Source: Chloracidobacterium sp.
Lineage (GTDB): Bacteria; Acidobacteriota; Blastocatellia; Pyrinomonadales; Pyrinomonadaceae
Direction of reading: 5' to 3'
DNA length: 64,000 nt
Assembly (NCBI GenBank): GCA_016706275.1
Contig: JADJJY010000003.1
Location: 682,001 to 746,000 of the forward strand
The first letter of the stretch is position 1. Every line of letters begins with the position of its first letter. Position numbers and translations under genes: made by a program. Under the pieces are notes generated by a model. That model was not told the origin of the DNA. It saw only the letters and a list, made by a program, of their open reading frames with translations, and ran no database searches. Shown here piece after piece: positions 17,980-26,767 of this stretch.

Positions 17980-18399
17980 TTACAGTACGGGCGGGCCGCG
18001 TACAGGCGCACTTCGGCTTGGTGGGGCGGCGTAAATTTGCCGCGATACGGACGAAAGTAACGAAACGGAAATAACTGCGAGATCGATGCTTTCGACGTCA
18101 ACCGTCTCAACTATAGCTGCGGGAGCTTTTTTCTGTACCTTGAGCTTTTTGCTCTCAGATTTGGCGAGGATAAACGGCGTCGGGTCTTTTACAAAACAGT
18201 TGCAACCTGTCTCGACGGCATCCCCGGTCGGGACGCCCTCGGCAAAAACCGCTTCGTGCGTTTCAGAGTGGCACGACGCCACCGCCGTTACGGGTTTTGA
18301 TTCGTGATGGTTACAGGCACACGCAGACACCGCCGAGGCAAGCAGCGAGAGTATCGCCACCATGCATACGGAAAGTTTTTGCACCTTGCCTTTTACCAT
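17980..18399 (-). CDS. Cys/His-rich probable lipoprotein
   Basis: A 139-residue protein with a signal peptide ending LLASAVSACAC, where VSAC fits a lipobox. Directly after it is NHHESKPVTAVASCHSETHE, then TGCNCF, giving a Cys/His cluster suited to binding copper or another soft metal. The C-terminal half is Val/Ser-rich and ends SAPVRGPPVL. I do not recognise the family. It lies between the cytochrome c and the cupredoxin-barrel genes on the same strand (about 90 and 10 bases away), so a shared function in metal handling is likely but inferred. Confidence 0.65.
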   Translation of the reverse strand: MVKGKVQKLSVCMVAILSLLASAVSACACNHHESKPVTAVASCHSETHEAVFAEGVPTGDAVETGCNCFVKDPTPFILAKSESKKLKVQKKAPAAIVETVDVESIDLAVISVSLLSSVSRQIYAAPPSRSAPVRGPPVL

Positions 18400-18409
18400 C
18401 TTCGGCTAA

Positions 18410-18757
18410 TTAAAAGCTTTTTACGTGCTGCACGATAGCTGCGATCTGGGCAGCGGTCAGTTTACGGGCAAATCCAGGCATGTCGCCCTTGCCGTTTTTG
18501 ATGATGCGCGTCATCTTGGCCGTGCTCATATTTTGGACCTTGCTCGTGGTCAGATCGTCGGCGTCGGTGTCGCGGCCCTTAGGCGTGTTTGCCCGGCCGT
18601 CACCGCCGTGGCAGCTCGCACAATGCGTTCCGTAAAGCGATGCAAGCTCCGACGTCTCAACAGCCGACACCTTTTCAGATGCCGCCGTCGGGATCAGTCC
18701 AAAGCACCCTATCGCAAGAAAAAGAGAAACTGCAGCAATCTTAAAAACACTTTTCAT
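18410..18757 (-). CDS. Monohaem cytochrome c
   Basis: A 115-residue exported class I cytochrome c. Signal peptide residues 1-27. The haem motif is C46-x2-C49-H50 (YGTHCASCHGGDG), and the distal axial Met is probably M93 in GKGDMPGFARKL. The final helix is TAAQIAAIVQHVKSF. It is the first gene of the minus-strand group 18757 to 15975, so it probably passes electrons to or from the downstream copper protein; the partner is inferred. Confidence 0.93.
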   Translation of the reverse strand: MKSVFKIAAVSLFLAIGCFGLIPTAASEKVSAVETSELASLYGTHCASCHGGDGRANTPKGRDTDADDLTTSKVQNMSTAKMTRIIKNGKGDMPGFARKLTAAQIAAIVQHVKSF

Positions 18758-18962
18758 ATCTCATATAAGATAACCGATTTTGCCCGATCAGATAAGGGGT
18801 ATCGATAAATTTCTTCTCGCCCAAAGCAACTGTTTCCAAAACTCATAGCATCTACGCTGATAAGACTAGTCGCAAGAAACTCTTCCCGGAACATTCTTTA
18901 ATAGCAGGTGTCTAATTAACAGACGCACGGCAAAATATGGTGCCGTCTGTGGGGGGAAAACT

Positions 18963-20069
18963 ATGTCAACAAAGAGCTTTATAGATTCGGTAAAGGTGGG
19001 CGAGGTGTGTAGCGAAGATTGGGCAAAGATGGACGGCAACGACAAGTTCCGGTTTTGTTCGCACTGCTCAAAGCATGTCAATAACCTGTCGGAAATGACG
19101 CGCAAAGAGGCCACAAGATTTGTCCGTGCCTCGGACGGCAATATCTGTATTCGGTACAAAGTCGATCCGCGTAGCCAGCGGCCGATGTTTTCCAACCAGT
19201 TACATCAGATCACACGGCGGGCTCCGGGCATCGCTGCGGGTGTAATGACCGCATCGATGGCTCTATCGACAGCGACTTACGCACAGACGAGCCAGCCTCA
19301 GGTTTCGAAGCCAGTTGTCGTCACTAGTCCGGTTACGGGTAATGACGGATCATCACGTGGAAATGTCATTACGTCGCAACAGATACAAGATCTTCCTATA
19401 CCGGAACGCGAGATCATGGAGATGGGCGGTATCATGGTCGCCGTCGAATACACGTCCGCCCTCTCGCGTGCCGTCGCTAACGAAGATGTTGACGCCGTCC
19501 GCGATCTGATCTCAAAAGGCGAAAAGGTCAACGCCAAAGAGGACAGTTACAGCAAGATCACCCCGTTATTTGTCGCTGTCGAACAGGGCAATATCGAGAT
19601 CGTGCAGATGCTGCTCGACGCGGGTGCAAAGGTCAACGCCCGTGACAAGCAAAAACAGACGCCGCTAATGCGTATCGATGGTGACGCGACGCCCGAGCTT
19701 ATCGCTGTGCTCATCCGCAGCGGCGCCAAGGTCGGCCTCACCGATAACGAGGGCAATACTGCCCTTATCCAGTCGGCATATTATGCTACGGTTGACGTTC
19801 TGCAGGCCCTCATCGACGCGGGTGCGGATATCAATCACGCTAATAATGACGGACAAACTGCTCTGATGCGGGCCGCGGAAAATGGTAGTGCCGAAACTGT
19901 AAAAATGCTGCTGGAGGCCGGCGCTCAGGTAAACGCTACCAATAAGGACGGCGATAACGCCTGGGATATGGCATCCGACGACGAGGTCAAAGAACTGCTC
20001 GCGACATATGGAGCCCGCACGAAAGTAAAGGACGAGGAAAAGCCGTCGCTCTCGACGATCATCCAATAG
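18963..20069 (+). CDS. Cys-motif, TM and ankyrin-repeat protein
   Basis: A 368-residue protein. The N-terminal about 70 residues carry C16-x3-W, then RFC32-x2-C35 and C62, a small Cys domain I recall from Bacteroidota and Acidobacteriota membrane proteins (C-x3-W-x2-M...FCxxC...VxxLSxMT). A TM segment (about 87-108, APGIAAGVMTASMALSTATY) follows. An exported linker then contains NVITSQQIQDLPIPEREIM, which resembles the plug motif of TonB-dependent receptors. Five ankyrin repeats (about 155-345, e.g. GNIEIVQMLLDAGAKVNARD) end the protein. Function is unknown; the layout suggests a periplasmic ankyrin scaffold anchored in the inner membrane. Confidence 0.75.
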   Translation: MSTKSFIDSVKVGEVCSEDWAKMDGNDKFRFCSHCSKHVNNLSEMTRKEATRFVRASDGNICIRYKVDPRSQRPMFSNQLHQITRRAPGIAAGVMTASMALSTATYAQTSQPQVSKPVVVTSPVTGNDGSSRGNVITSQQIQDLPIPEREIMEMGGIMVAVEYTSALSRAVANEDVDAVRDLISKGEKVNAKEDSYSKITPLFVAVEQGNIEIVQMLLDAGAKVNARDKQKQTPLMRIDGDATPELIAVLIRSGAKVGLTDNEGNTALIQSAYYATVDVLQALIDAGADINHANNDGQTALMRAAENGSAETVKMLLEAGAQVNATNKDGDNAWDMASDDEVKELLATYGARTKVKDEEKPSLSTIIQ

Positions 20070-20224
20070 AGTCGACACGGCGGTCGCGGCGACAACGCGT
20101 TTTGCGGGTGACGCGGTGAAGCGGAGACCCGCAGGCGGCCCAGCGATAACGATTGCCTTTTGACACACGCAAACAGTCGTTTTAGGCCGTTTGAGTCAAA
20201 AAGCAACAGCTCAATTATCAATTT

Positions 20225-20248
20225 TGCGGCTCAAAGGGCCGCATTTTT
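20225..20248 (+). terminator. Intrinsic terminator, plus strand
   Basis: TGCGGC-tcaaagg-GCCGCA (20225-20243) followed by five T. It lies about 155 bases after the ankyrin gene and touches the stop codon of the convergent protease gene. The 20070-20224 stretch holds no gene. Confidence 0.7.
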
Positions 20249-22019
20249 AACGCTTAAAAACGCCCGTGTATGGCGGCCCGGATCTAGCTGTGCTAGGAAA
20301 TACTGACGCGCGTCCGCTTACAATATGTAGTTCAGATCCGCCGACACAATAAGCCGCCGCGATCGACTTGCCGCCGCCGCTCTGGTCACGTTGAAAGGGG
20401 GTCGAAGTCGCATTTACGACCGCTCCCTTGTTAAGAAATTCGGTTCGCCAGACGGCGTCCGAATCAACCAGATCGCGCTCCAATGCAAATGCATCTACCC
20501 CGGGGCCGGTGGGCGGAGCTTCGGCCAATTCTGCCCTAGAAAATGGCCGGCGCCTATACGTCCATTTTACGGTTCCGCGAAGTATGGAGCGTATAGCCCC
20601 GTCCCGGGAGATCGATGATTCAAACGTAATAGCGTTAAAGATCGCCGTAGCCGTGCCGTCCGCCGTAAATCTCAGCGTCATCCCGCCGCTGACCAGTTCG
20701 CCCGGCATCATCCCCCTAAATTGCGATGCACGCAATCCCTCGGTATTCATATACCAGTCTCCTTGCGGACACGGACACCCGCGAGACGGCTCCTCTTTGA
20801 CATTCAGCGTCGGGGTGAAAGGTCCGTCTTGATCCGCCGTCGAGGTAAACAATGCAATGCCTGAATATGGCCCCTGACACTTATCGATCGCCGTGGGCAG
20901 GTCCGACCACGTATCGCCAGACGTCTCGCGGATCCCTCCGCGAACAGCGTCTACGTTTGGCTTAGTGACTTTCCAAGCTACACCCTGTTCAAATCGGTAG
21001 AATCGAAAATTTACCGTAAACGGGATCACGTCTCGAATAGTGACCGTTGCTGTCTGAGTAATATTTTCATAGACCGGGGTTACGCGCGGATCAGTAGGCA
21101 ACGGGCGCCCACTCTCGTCAGTCAATTTCCCGTCTGCCAAACGCCTGCCAAATTCGTGAAATAGTTCGTCGATGCCGGGTATTGTGCGCAGGGTCTGTCT
21201 GCTGATCGCCGCGGTCTCGGTCCCGTCACCTCCGTAACGGCCCGGACGGGAGCCCGCCCTGCCCGAATTTTGTAAGAAACTTACAACTGCGTCAGGACGA
21301 CGTTCTCTGCCTAAAAATGCAAAAAAGGGATATGCAGATTCGCGTAGGGTGTATATCGGACGTTCTTTTATGTTGTGGATCTTGTCATAGTATGAAGATC
21401 CGGGAACTGATGTTGGGATGGCAAGCCCGCTAAAATATTCGGCCGTGCCCTCGTCCCTCCACTTTACAAAACGATGGTCCAGTGTCGGGTCAGACGCCTG
21501 TACGCAGTGAAATAGTTCGTGGGCAACAGTTCGCTTGTATTGATCTTGATTGCTATCTTCTGAAAGGTTAGTGCGTAGCGATTCGTCGTCCAGCCAGATC
21601 GCACATGCACCCGAACGCCCGTGTGTTTCCGCGATAGCCCCGCTATCATTGTCTGCCATCGACTGGGAATATTCTGATGACCGTCCCGAAATTATTAGCG
21701 CAGGAGGTGTGGCAAACCAGCTATTATATAGCGTTACCGAACGTTGGATTGCCTCGTGTGCAAGGCTCAACCTGTTACGAAAACCCGTCGGAGTGTAGCC
21801 TACGACATCAACAAAGATATACTTTTTCCCGTTGATAACCTCTCTGAAACGCTCGACGCATTGCTCGCTGCTTGGAACGGGTGGTGAACGCCATCCGACA
21901 AAAGCCTCCTCAAAAAATTGAGAACAAGGCGCCGTGGCCTGCGAATACGCAGCGGTCCCTGTAAGTATTCCCAAAATGGTTACGGTCGCGATCCGTCCAA
22001 GCATTTGTCGAAATATCAT
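20247..22019 (-). CDS. Secreted zinc-metalloprotease-like protein (HELFH)
   Basis: About 590 residues from the ATG at 22019, which has GGGAGGA eight bases upstream; the frame extends to 22079 without a ribosome site. The signal peptide is MIFRQMLGRIATVTILGILTGTAAYS. The zinc-site motif HELFH (YKRTVAHELFHCVQASD) is followed about 20 residues later by WRDEGTAEYFSGLA, a plausible gluzincin-type third ligand Glu. An extra C-terminal half (about 200 residues) has TLNVKEEPSRGCPCPQGDW and beta-rich sequence. I do not recognise the overall family; protease activity is predicted from the motif alone. Confidence 0.75.
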   Translation of the reverse strand: MIFRQMLGRIATVTILGILTGTAAYSQATAPCSQFFEEAFVGWRSPPVPSSEQCVERFREVINGKKYIFVDVVGYTPTGFRNRLSLAHEAIQRSVTLYNSWFATPPALIISGRSSEYSQSMADNDSGAIAETHGRSGACAIWLDDESLRTNLSEDSNQDQYKRTVAHELFHCVQASDPTLDHRFVKWRDEGTAEYFSGLAIPTSVPGSSYYDKIHNIKERPIYTLRESAYPFFAFLGRERRPDAVVSFLQNSGRAGSRPGRYGGDGTETAAISRQTLRTIPGIDELFHEFGRRLADGKLTDESGRPLPTDPRVTPVYENITQTATVTIRDVIPFTVNFRFYRFEQGVAWKVTKPNVDAVRGGIRETSGDTWSDLPTAIDKCQGPYSGIALFTSTADQDGPFTPTLNVKEEPSRGCPCPQGDWYMNTEGLRASQFRGMMPGELVSGGMTLRFTADGTATAIFNAITFESSISRDGAIRSILRGTVKWTYRRRPFSRAELAEAPPTGPGVDAFALERDLVDSDAVWRTEFLNKGAVVNATSTPFQRDQSGGGKSIAAAYCVGGSELHIVSGRASVFPSTARSGPPYTGVFKR

Positions 22020-22216
22020 CCCACGTCCTCCCTGCGGCAAATCGTATGAATTTTCGGGAATTATCACATACAGTGACACCCAAAAACAATGGTTAGGATC
22101 CCCGTATTCATTTCGAATTTGGACCTATTAACTATTTTTGTTTGTTGGAATCGTGATAAAATGGGACGTTTCCAAATTCCCGCCGGATATCAAAAGCGAG
22201 GCCCAGGTACGACATT

Positions 22217-22936
22217 ATGAAATATTGCCCCAAATGCAACGAGCAGTTTGACGAAGAGATCATCAAATTTTGCACCAAGGACGGCACGCCCCTGATCGAA
22301 GACGCCCAGCCGAGTTTTACCGCCATGCCGAGCGAAAATGTCGAGGACGATCTTGGCGAAGAGACGGTCATTATCCGTAAGGCCGATACGACCGGATCGG
22401 GCGAGCGTATCGTAATACCGACCTCGCAACCGGCCGCCGTGCCGCCAGTCCGTCCGCGGGCATCTCAGGCATATGTTCCGCCGCCGCCTCAACCGAACAC
22501 TGCAAAAACCGTTGTGCTGACGATTTTTGGAACGCTCTTTCTACTGGCGTGCGGTGCCGGGCTTTTCTGGTTCCTGCAAAAAGACAAACCGGCGAATATG
22601 AACGTCAACACGAACATGAACGCCAATCAGAACGTAAATCTGAACACAAATGTCGGGTTTGATTCGAATTTCAACTTTAACGCCAACTCAAATTTCAACA
22701 CCAACCTCAACACAAATTTGAACGCTAACGTGAAGACGCCGACGCCGTCGCCAACGACTTCGCCGACTCCAAAACCAAGCCCGTCTGTAACACCTTCGCC
22801 GACTGCAACGCCTGCAGCGTCGCCGACACCGACGCGTCCGGCAAACACAAACCGCCCGGCAACGACGCCAACCCCGCGCATGGGCCCGCGTCCGCCGACT
22901 ATGACCGGCAACAGACCACCGGGGAATGAAAATTAA
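22217..22936 (+). CDS. Zinc-ribbon, TM, Asn-repeat and Pro/Thr-tail protein
   Basis: A 239-residue protein. The N-terminal zinc ribbon is CPKCNEQF...KFCTKDGTPL, followed by a Pro-rich cytosolic stretch and one TM segment (about residues 96-117, VVLTIFGTLFLLACGAGLFWF). The exported region is an Asn-x repeat (NMNVNTNMNANQNVN...), then a Pro/Thr/Ser tail (PTPSPTTSPTPKPSPS). It is probably a type II membrane protein with an extended tail. This architecture is common in the lineage as far as I recall; function is unknown. Confidence 0.75.
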   Translation: MKYCPKCNEQFDEEIIKFCTKDGTPLIEDAQPSFTAMPSENVEDDLGEETVIIRKADTTGSGERIVIPTSQPAAVPPVRPRASQAYVPPPPQPNTAKTVVLTIFGTLFLLACGAGLFWFLQKDKPANMNVNTNMNANQNVNLNTNVGFDSNFNFNANSNFNTNLNTNLNANVKTPTPSPTTSPTPKPSPSVTPSPTATPAASPTPTRPANTNRPATTPTPRMGPRPPTMTGNRPPGNEN

Positions 22937-22942
22937 GATCTA

Positions 22943-23108
22943 GCGGCTTAGCCGCAGGAGCAATGCGGCGAGGCTTGCCTCGCCGTTTGTATTTTAAAAT
23001 GACCTCGCGGCTACGCCGCCGAAACCATAGAGGCATAGCCTCTTTTGAGGCGGGTGGAATCCGTACGTCGAGGCAAGCCTCGGCGCCGTGCGTTAGCGGC
23101 AAAGCCGC
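22943..23108. repeat. Cluster of seven short GC palindromes
   Basis: Two palindrome types occur within 166 bases. GCGGC-n3-GCCGC is at 22943-22955, 23007-23019 and 23096-23108. GAGGC-n2/3-GCCTC is at 22966-22985 (the perfect 9-bp stem CGGCGAGGC/GCCTCGCCG), 23030-23042 and 23069-23082. A GGCGCC site abuts the last. No gene lies in the gap between the two flanking genes, which converge here. Confidence 0.8.
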
Positions 23109-23117
23109 GGACGAGCT

Positions 23118-24482
23118 TTATTTATGAGAAAGTGCCGACTCGACCGCCCTTCGCGGGTCGATGACGCCCCAGCCTTGGCGGTCGACTTCGTAGTGCGGCA
23201 GACGTTCGGCGGTTGAGATTAGGATTCGTTTGATGTCGGACGGTGTGAGGTCAGGATTGGCCTCGAGCATCTGAGCGGCGACCGAAGAGACGATCGGGGC
23301 CGAAAATGATGTGCCGTCGACGTATTTGTAGTGTTTGGTTATCACGTTTTCACGGCGGAGTTTGAGCGTGATGATCTGACGGATGATGTGTACCGGACGG
23401 TCGAGCGCAGCGTCAAGCTCAGGGTCTAGCCTCGCGTTTTCGCGAATGATAGAGTGCAACTCGGCATCGAGACTTTTATCGAGTTTGTCGAGCAGCTCGG
23501 CCTGTTGAGCCGTCGGCGTGTTCGGCAGGATCGGTGCCGGGACCCAGATCGACGAAGCGATCACCTCGGGTTTTTGCAGCCCATCGATCGTCGGCCCATA
23601 TGACGAGCGGTACATACCGCGTCGCGCTCGATTGATCGAATTATTGTCATCCAAACCGCCGACCGCGATACACGACGGCGAGCTTGCGGGCGGCACGACC
23701 GGATGATTTGGCAGATGCCCGGCGTTCCCGACGGCACAGACGACCGTGATGCCAGCCGCCGAACACGCCTCGACCGCTTGCGACAGAGGGTCGTGCAGAT
23801 AGCTCTGCTCGTCATCGCCACCGGCTGAGATATTAACGATGCGGATATCATATTTTTCATGATTTGCGAGCACCCATTCGAGCCCATCCTGGATGTTTTG
23901 ATCGGTGATGCGGCCCGTTTCGGCGAGCTTTACGAGCACGACATCAGCGTCTGGCGCAATGCCGCGATAAAATCCATTGGACAGCGAGCCGTTACCCGCC
24001 GCGACGACCGAGGTCATCATCCCGTGCCAGCTCGCGACATCCGGCTCAAAAAGCGATGATGTATCGCCCTCTTCATCAAGCATGTTGCGATATGCTTGAA
24101 TGCGGCCCCGCAGATCAACGTGCGGATAAAAGCCCGAATCGAGAAACGCGATCGTTACGCCCTTGCCCGTAAAACGCTCATCGGCATCAAGCCTCAACGG
24201 TGTCGATAGCACGTGCGAGCCGTCTTTTTGCATGGCGGCGTCCTGGATGATCTGATCCTTTGCTCGTTCAAAAAGCCTCGAGCAGCGTCCGCACACTTCG
24301 CTGATCTCGCCCGTGTCAGGAGCATTTGCGCGGATCAGCCGTTGAATATCTGACGCAAGTGAACCGAGCTCGACAAAACCGTCCTTGGGCAAACGCGCGC
24401 AGACTGGGCAAACGTCACCGCCCGCCGCGAGATCGGAAACAGCGGCTTTACTGCCAGATAAAATTGATTCCTGAGGAGTCAT
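23118..24482 (-). CDS. Cytosolic subtilisin-like protease with N-terminal zinc ribbons
   Basis: A 454-residue S8 serine protease without signal peptide. The triad is D115 (IAFLDSGFYPH), H153 (SWHGMMTSV) and S392 (DGTSFSAPIVSS), with the oxyanion Asn region in VVCAVGNAGHLPNHPVV. Before the catalytic domain are two CxxC pairs (C25/C28 in VCPVCARLP and C64/C67 in VCGRCSRLF), which may bind zinc. A 70-residue helical, charged insertion (about 314-385) precedes the catalytic Ser. It is probably an intracellular regulatory protease; the substrate is unknown. Divergent from the patatin gene by about 50 bases. Confidence 0.88.
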   Translation of the reverse strand: MTPQESILSGSKAAVSDLAAGGDVCPVCARLPKDGFVELGSLASDIQRLIRANAPDTGEISEVCGRCSRLFERAKDQIIQDAAMQKDGSHVLSTPLRLDADERFTGKGVTIAFLDSGFYPHVDLRGRIQAYRNMLDEEGDTSSLFEPDVASWHGMMTSVVAAGNGSLSNGFYRGIAPDADVVLVKLAETGRITDQNIQDGLEWVLANHEKYDIRIVNISAGGDDEQSYLHDPLSQAVEACSAAGITVVCAVGNAGHLPNHPVVPPASSPSCIAVGGLDDNNSINRARRGMYRSSYGPTIDGLQKPEVIASSIWVPAPILPNTPTAQQAELLDKLDKSLDAELHSIIRENARLDPELDAALDRPVHIIRQIITLKLRRENVITKHYKYVDGTSFSAPIVSSVAAQMLEANPDLTPSDIKRILISTAERLPHYEVDRQGWGVIDPRRAVESALSHK

Positions 24483-24531
24483 CGTTGGATTTCAAGTTTT
24501 TCATATACAACAGGTAAAATCAATTTCATCT

Positions 24532-25320
24532 ATGGACCGTAAAAAGATCGGCCTTGCACTTTCCGGCGGCGGAGCTCGCGGCTTTGCCCACGTTGGCGTC
24601 CTTAAGGTGCTGGCCGAGCACAACATACCGATCGATATGGTCGCCGGCACATCCGCCGGGTCGATCGTCGGCGGATCTCTGGCGGCGGGCATGACGGTCG
24701 ATCAGATCATCGCAATGACGCAAAAAGTACGCTTTACCAATATGATGCGGCCATCGCTGAGTTTTGGTGGCTTGTTATCAAACGCTCCGATGGGCCGATT
24801 TTTTGAGCGTCATTTCCCCATTGCTCGATTTGAGGACCTCGCGATCCCGTTTGCCGCAGTCGCATATGATCCGGCAAAGGGCGAAACGGTGATCCTCAAA
24901 GACACGGGCGATCTGATAACGGCCATCCGCGCAAGCTGTGCGGTGCCGGGGCTTTTTGCTCCCGTCAAAGACGCTAACGGACGGCGGCTCGTTGATGGCG
25001 GCGTAACAATGGTGATGCCGGTGGACGTTGTTCGCGAGATGGGAGCCGACATCGTGATCGCCGTCGATGTGCTGACTTGCGGCGAACGATTTGAGTCATC
25101 AGCGACGAACGGCCTGTCGATCGGTATTAGGGCAGTACTGGCTCTGATCCGGGCGACTTCGCTGCATCAGCACCAAAACGCCGATCTGGTAATTGTCCCG
25201 CAGATCGCGCACCTCAGGCCCGACCAGATCGGCAAACGCGACGAATTTATCGAGCTCGGCGAACAAGCCGCCCATTCTCATATCGACGCGATAAAGAGCC
25301 TTATAGATCCAGACTCGTAA
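24532..25320 (+). CDS. Patatin-like phospholipase (RssA/NTE type)
   Basis: A 262-residue serine lipid hydrolase with the full patatin signature: oxyanion loop SGGGARGFAH (11-20), nucleophile S41 in AGTSAGSIVGG, and the catalytic Asp in DGGVTMVMPVD at about residue 155. It acts on acyl esters of membrane phospholipids or lysophospholipids; no signal peptide or TM segment is seen, so it is cytosolic or membrane-peripheral. Its start is divergent from the subtilase gene. Confidence 0.94.
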   Translation: MDRKKIGLALSGGGARGFAHVGVLKVLAEHNIPIDMVAGTSAGSIVGGSLAAGMTVDQIIAMTQKVRFTNMMRPSLSFGGLLSNAPMGRFFERHFPIARFEDLAIPFAAVAYDPAKGETVILKDTGDLITAIRASCAVPGLFAPVKDANGRRLVDGGVTMVMPVDVVREMGADIVIAVDVLTCGERFESSATNGLSIGIRAVLALIRATSLHQHQNADLVIVPQIAHLRPDQIGKRDEFIELGEQAAHSHIDAIKSLIDPDS

Positions 25321-25387
25321 AAATTCCAATTCGGGCTTGCAACGCCGCGTCTAACGGTGCATCATAAACGCTGTTAATCCTGCTCTC

Positions 25388-25407
25388 GCACATCAGCGGT
25401 GATGTGC
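25388..25407. repeat. Perfect hairpin upstream of the RRM gene
   Basis: GCACATCA-gcgg-TGATGTGC, an 8-bp stem. It lies in the 269-base gap between the patatin and RRM genes, which holds no gene. No T-run follows, so it may be a leader element rather than a terminator. Confidence 0.5.
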
Positions 25408-25589
25408 CCACGACTAGCGTAAGGTTTTGGCGGTGTTTTGGATGGTTCGAGGGTCGGTTGGTATTTGGTATTAAAAGCAGCTCATTTAGAGCAAAACGCG
25501 ATCTATACGGACACAGAACCGATTTTCCGATAAAGCCACGATCACGTCCTGCTTAAATGTTCCCCTGCGGGAAAAGGTAAATATTTATT

Positions 25590-25901
25590 ATGTCAATGAA
25601 ACTATATGTTGGTAATCTCTCATTTCAAACGGGGAGCCATGACCTCGAAGAGCTTTTTGCGTCGATCGGTGCTGTCGAATCAGCAACCGTAGTCGAAGAC
25701 CGCGAAACAGGCCGCTCACGCGGTTTTGGTTTTGTCGAAATGGCTAACCAGGAAGATGGCGAAAAAGCTATCGCCGAGCTCAACGGCACCGAATTTGCCG
25801 GCCGTGAGATCAAAGTCAACGAAGCCAAACCCCGCGAAGACCGCGGCGGACGCGGCGGCGGAGGCGGCGGCTACGGTGGTGGTGGCGGCGGACGCTGGTA
25901 G
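25590..25901 (+). CDS. RRM RNA-binding protein with Gly/Arg tail
   Basis: A 103-residue single RNA-recognition-motif protein. RNP2 is LYVGNL (residues 4-9), RNP1 is RGFGFVEM (about 44-51), and the C-terminal tail is Gly-rich with Arg and Tyr (GRGGGGGGYGG). Such proteins are post-transcriptional RNA binders, often cold- or stress-induced in cyanobacteria and related phyla. The long untranslated leader (about 270 bases to the upstream gene) fits cold-shock-type control, but that is inference. Confidence 0.93.
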   Translation: MSMKLYVGNLSFQTGSHDLEELFASIGAVESATVVEDRETGRSRGFGFVEMANQEDGEKAIAELNGTEFAGREIKVNEAKPREDRGGRGGGGGGYGGGGGGRW

Positions 25902-25924
25902 TTTGAGCGTCAGAAATTAAGAAA

Positions 25925-25955
25925 AGAGGCTGTCCGAAAGGCAGTCTCTTTTTTT
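25925..25955 (+). terminator. Intrinsic terminator of the RRM gene
   Basis: AGAGGCTG (25925-25932) pairs with CAGTCTCT (25942-25949), with one G-T pair, then seven T. It sits 24 bases after the RRM stop. The following gap to 26158 holds no recognisable gene. Confidence 0.85.
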
Positions 25956-26158
25956 GTTCAATAACCCAAGGAATACGTGTCAACCGCCGAAAAACTGTCC
26001 CACAATAAAAATTCGTACGTTTTCGAAGATCCAAAAGTGTATTAAATCTATCAGATCGGCGAATCGATTGAAATGCTATTTTGCGGGCTTTGACGTATTA
26101 TGCGGATTTTGCTGATTTTACGTATCGAGGCAGGGAGCCGTTTTCGAAGTGACCGATC

Positions 26159-26656
26159 TTACGGTTTGCGTGTCCGTTTTGGCAGGGATTTTGGTGTGTC
26201 GGTCGGGGCAAATGATCTTCCAGCGTCAGTGTTGCCGCCGGAGCCTTTGATCTCAAAGACAAGGTCGCGGGCGATCTTGCCGTCGATGAATATATCGACG
26301 CGGTATTTGCCGGGCGTCCATTTCCCCTCAGGCGTGCCGGTAAAATTTACGCGGTTTTGGCCCTCTTTCATCGTATAGCTGGCCGTCACGACCTTGGTGT
26401 CGGGCTTTACGCCGCTGACACTGACGGCAACAAAATTCATCTTGACCGTCACCTTTGTTGCCGAGTCGAGCATCACAACGCAATAGATCGGGATATCGCC
26501 GGTCGAAAATTCGCTCACCTGTTCGCCCGCCTTGCCTTTGCCGTCGTCCTTTGCGAGATACAGTTCCTTAACGCCTAGAGCCGGGACTGTATCGCCCTGA
26601 GCAAAAGCCCCGGCGAACAAAATAAAGCAAAACAGGATCGTGTATAAAAATTTCAC
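26159..26656 (-). CDS. Secreted beta-rich hypothetical protein
   Basis: About 165 residues from a GTG at 26656, with GGAG about ten bases upstream; the frame runs to 26695 without a clear ribosome site. The signal peptide is KFLYTILFCFILFAGAFAQ. The mature part has alternating polar/hydrophobic strands (VTVKMNFVAVSVSGVKPDTK, WTPGKYRVDIFIDGKIARDL), suggesting an Ig-like or beta-sandwich fold, and ends in a basic Ser/Thr/Pro/Arg tail. Function is unknown. It is divergent from the DUF58 gene. Confidence 0.65.
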   Translation of the reverse strand: MKFLYTILFCFILFAGAFAQGDTVPALGVKELYLAKDDGKGKAGEQVSEFSTGDIPIYCVVMLDSATKVTVKMNFVAVSVSGVKPDTKVVTASYTMKEGQNRVNFTGTPEGKWTPGKYRVDIFIDGKIARDLVFEIKGSGGNTDAGRSFAPTDTPKSLPKRTRKP

Positions 26657-26767
26657 GCTTCGCACTCTCCAAAAATAGCTAGCTATTTGAGCCATCGAGA
26701 CCTGATTTAGTTGCTTTTACCGGAAATAATTAATTTGCCGTGGGCGATGATATAATCTCGGCATCTG

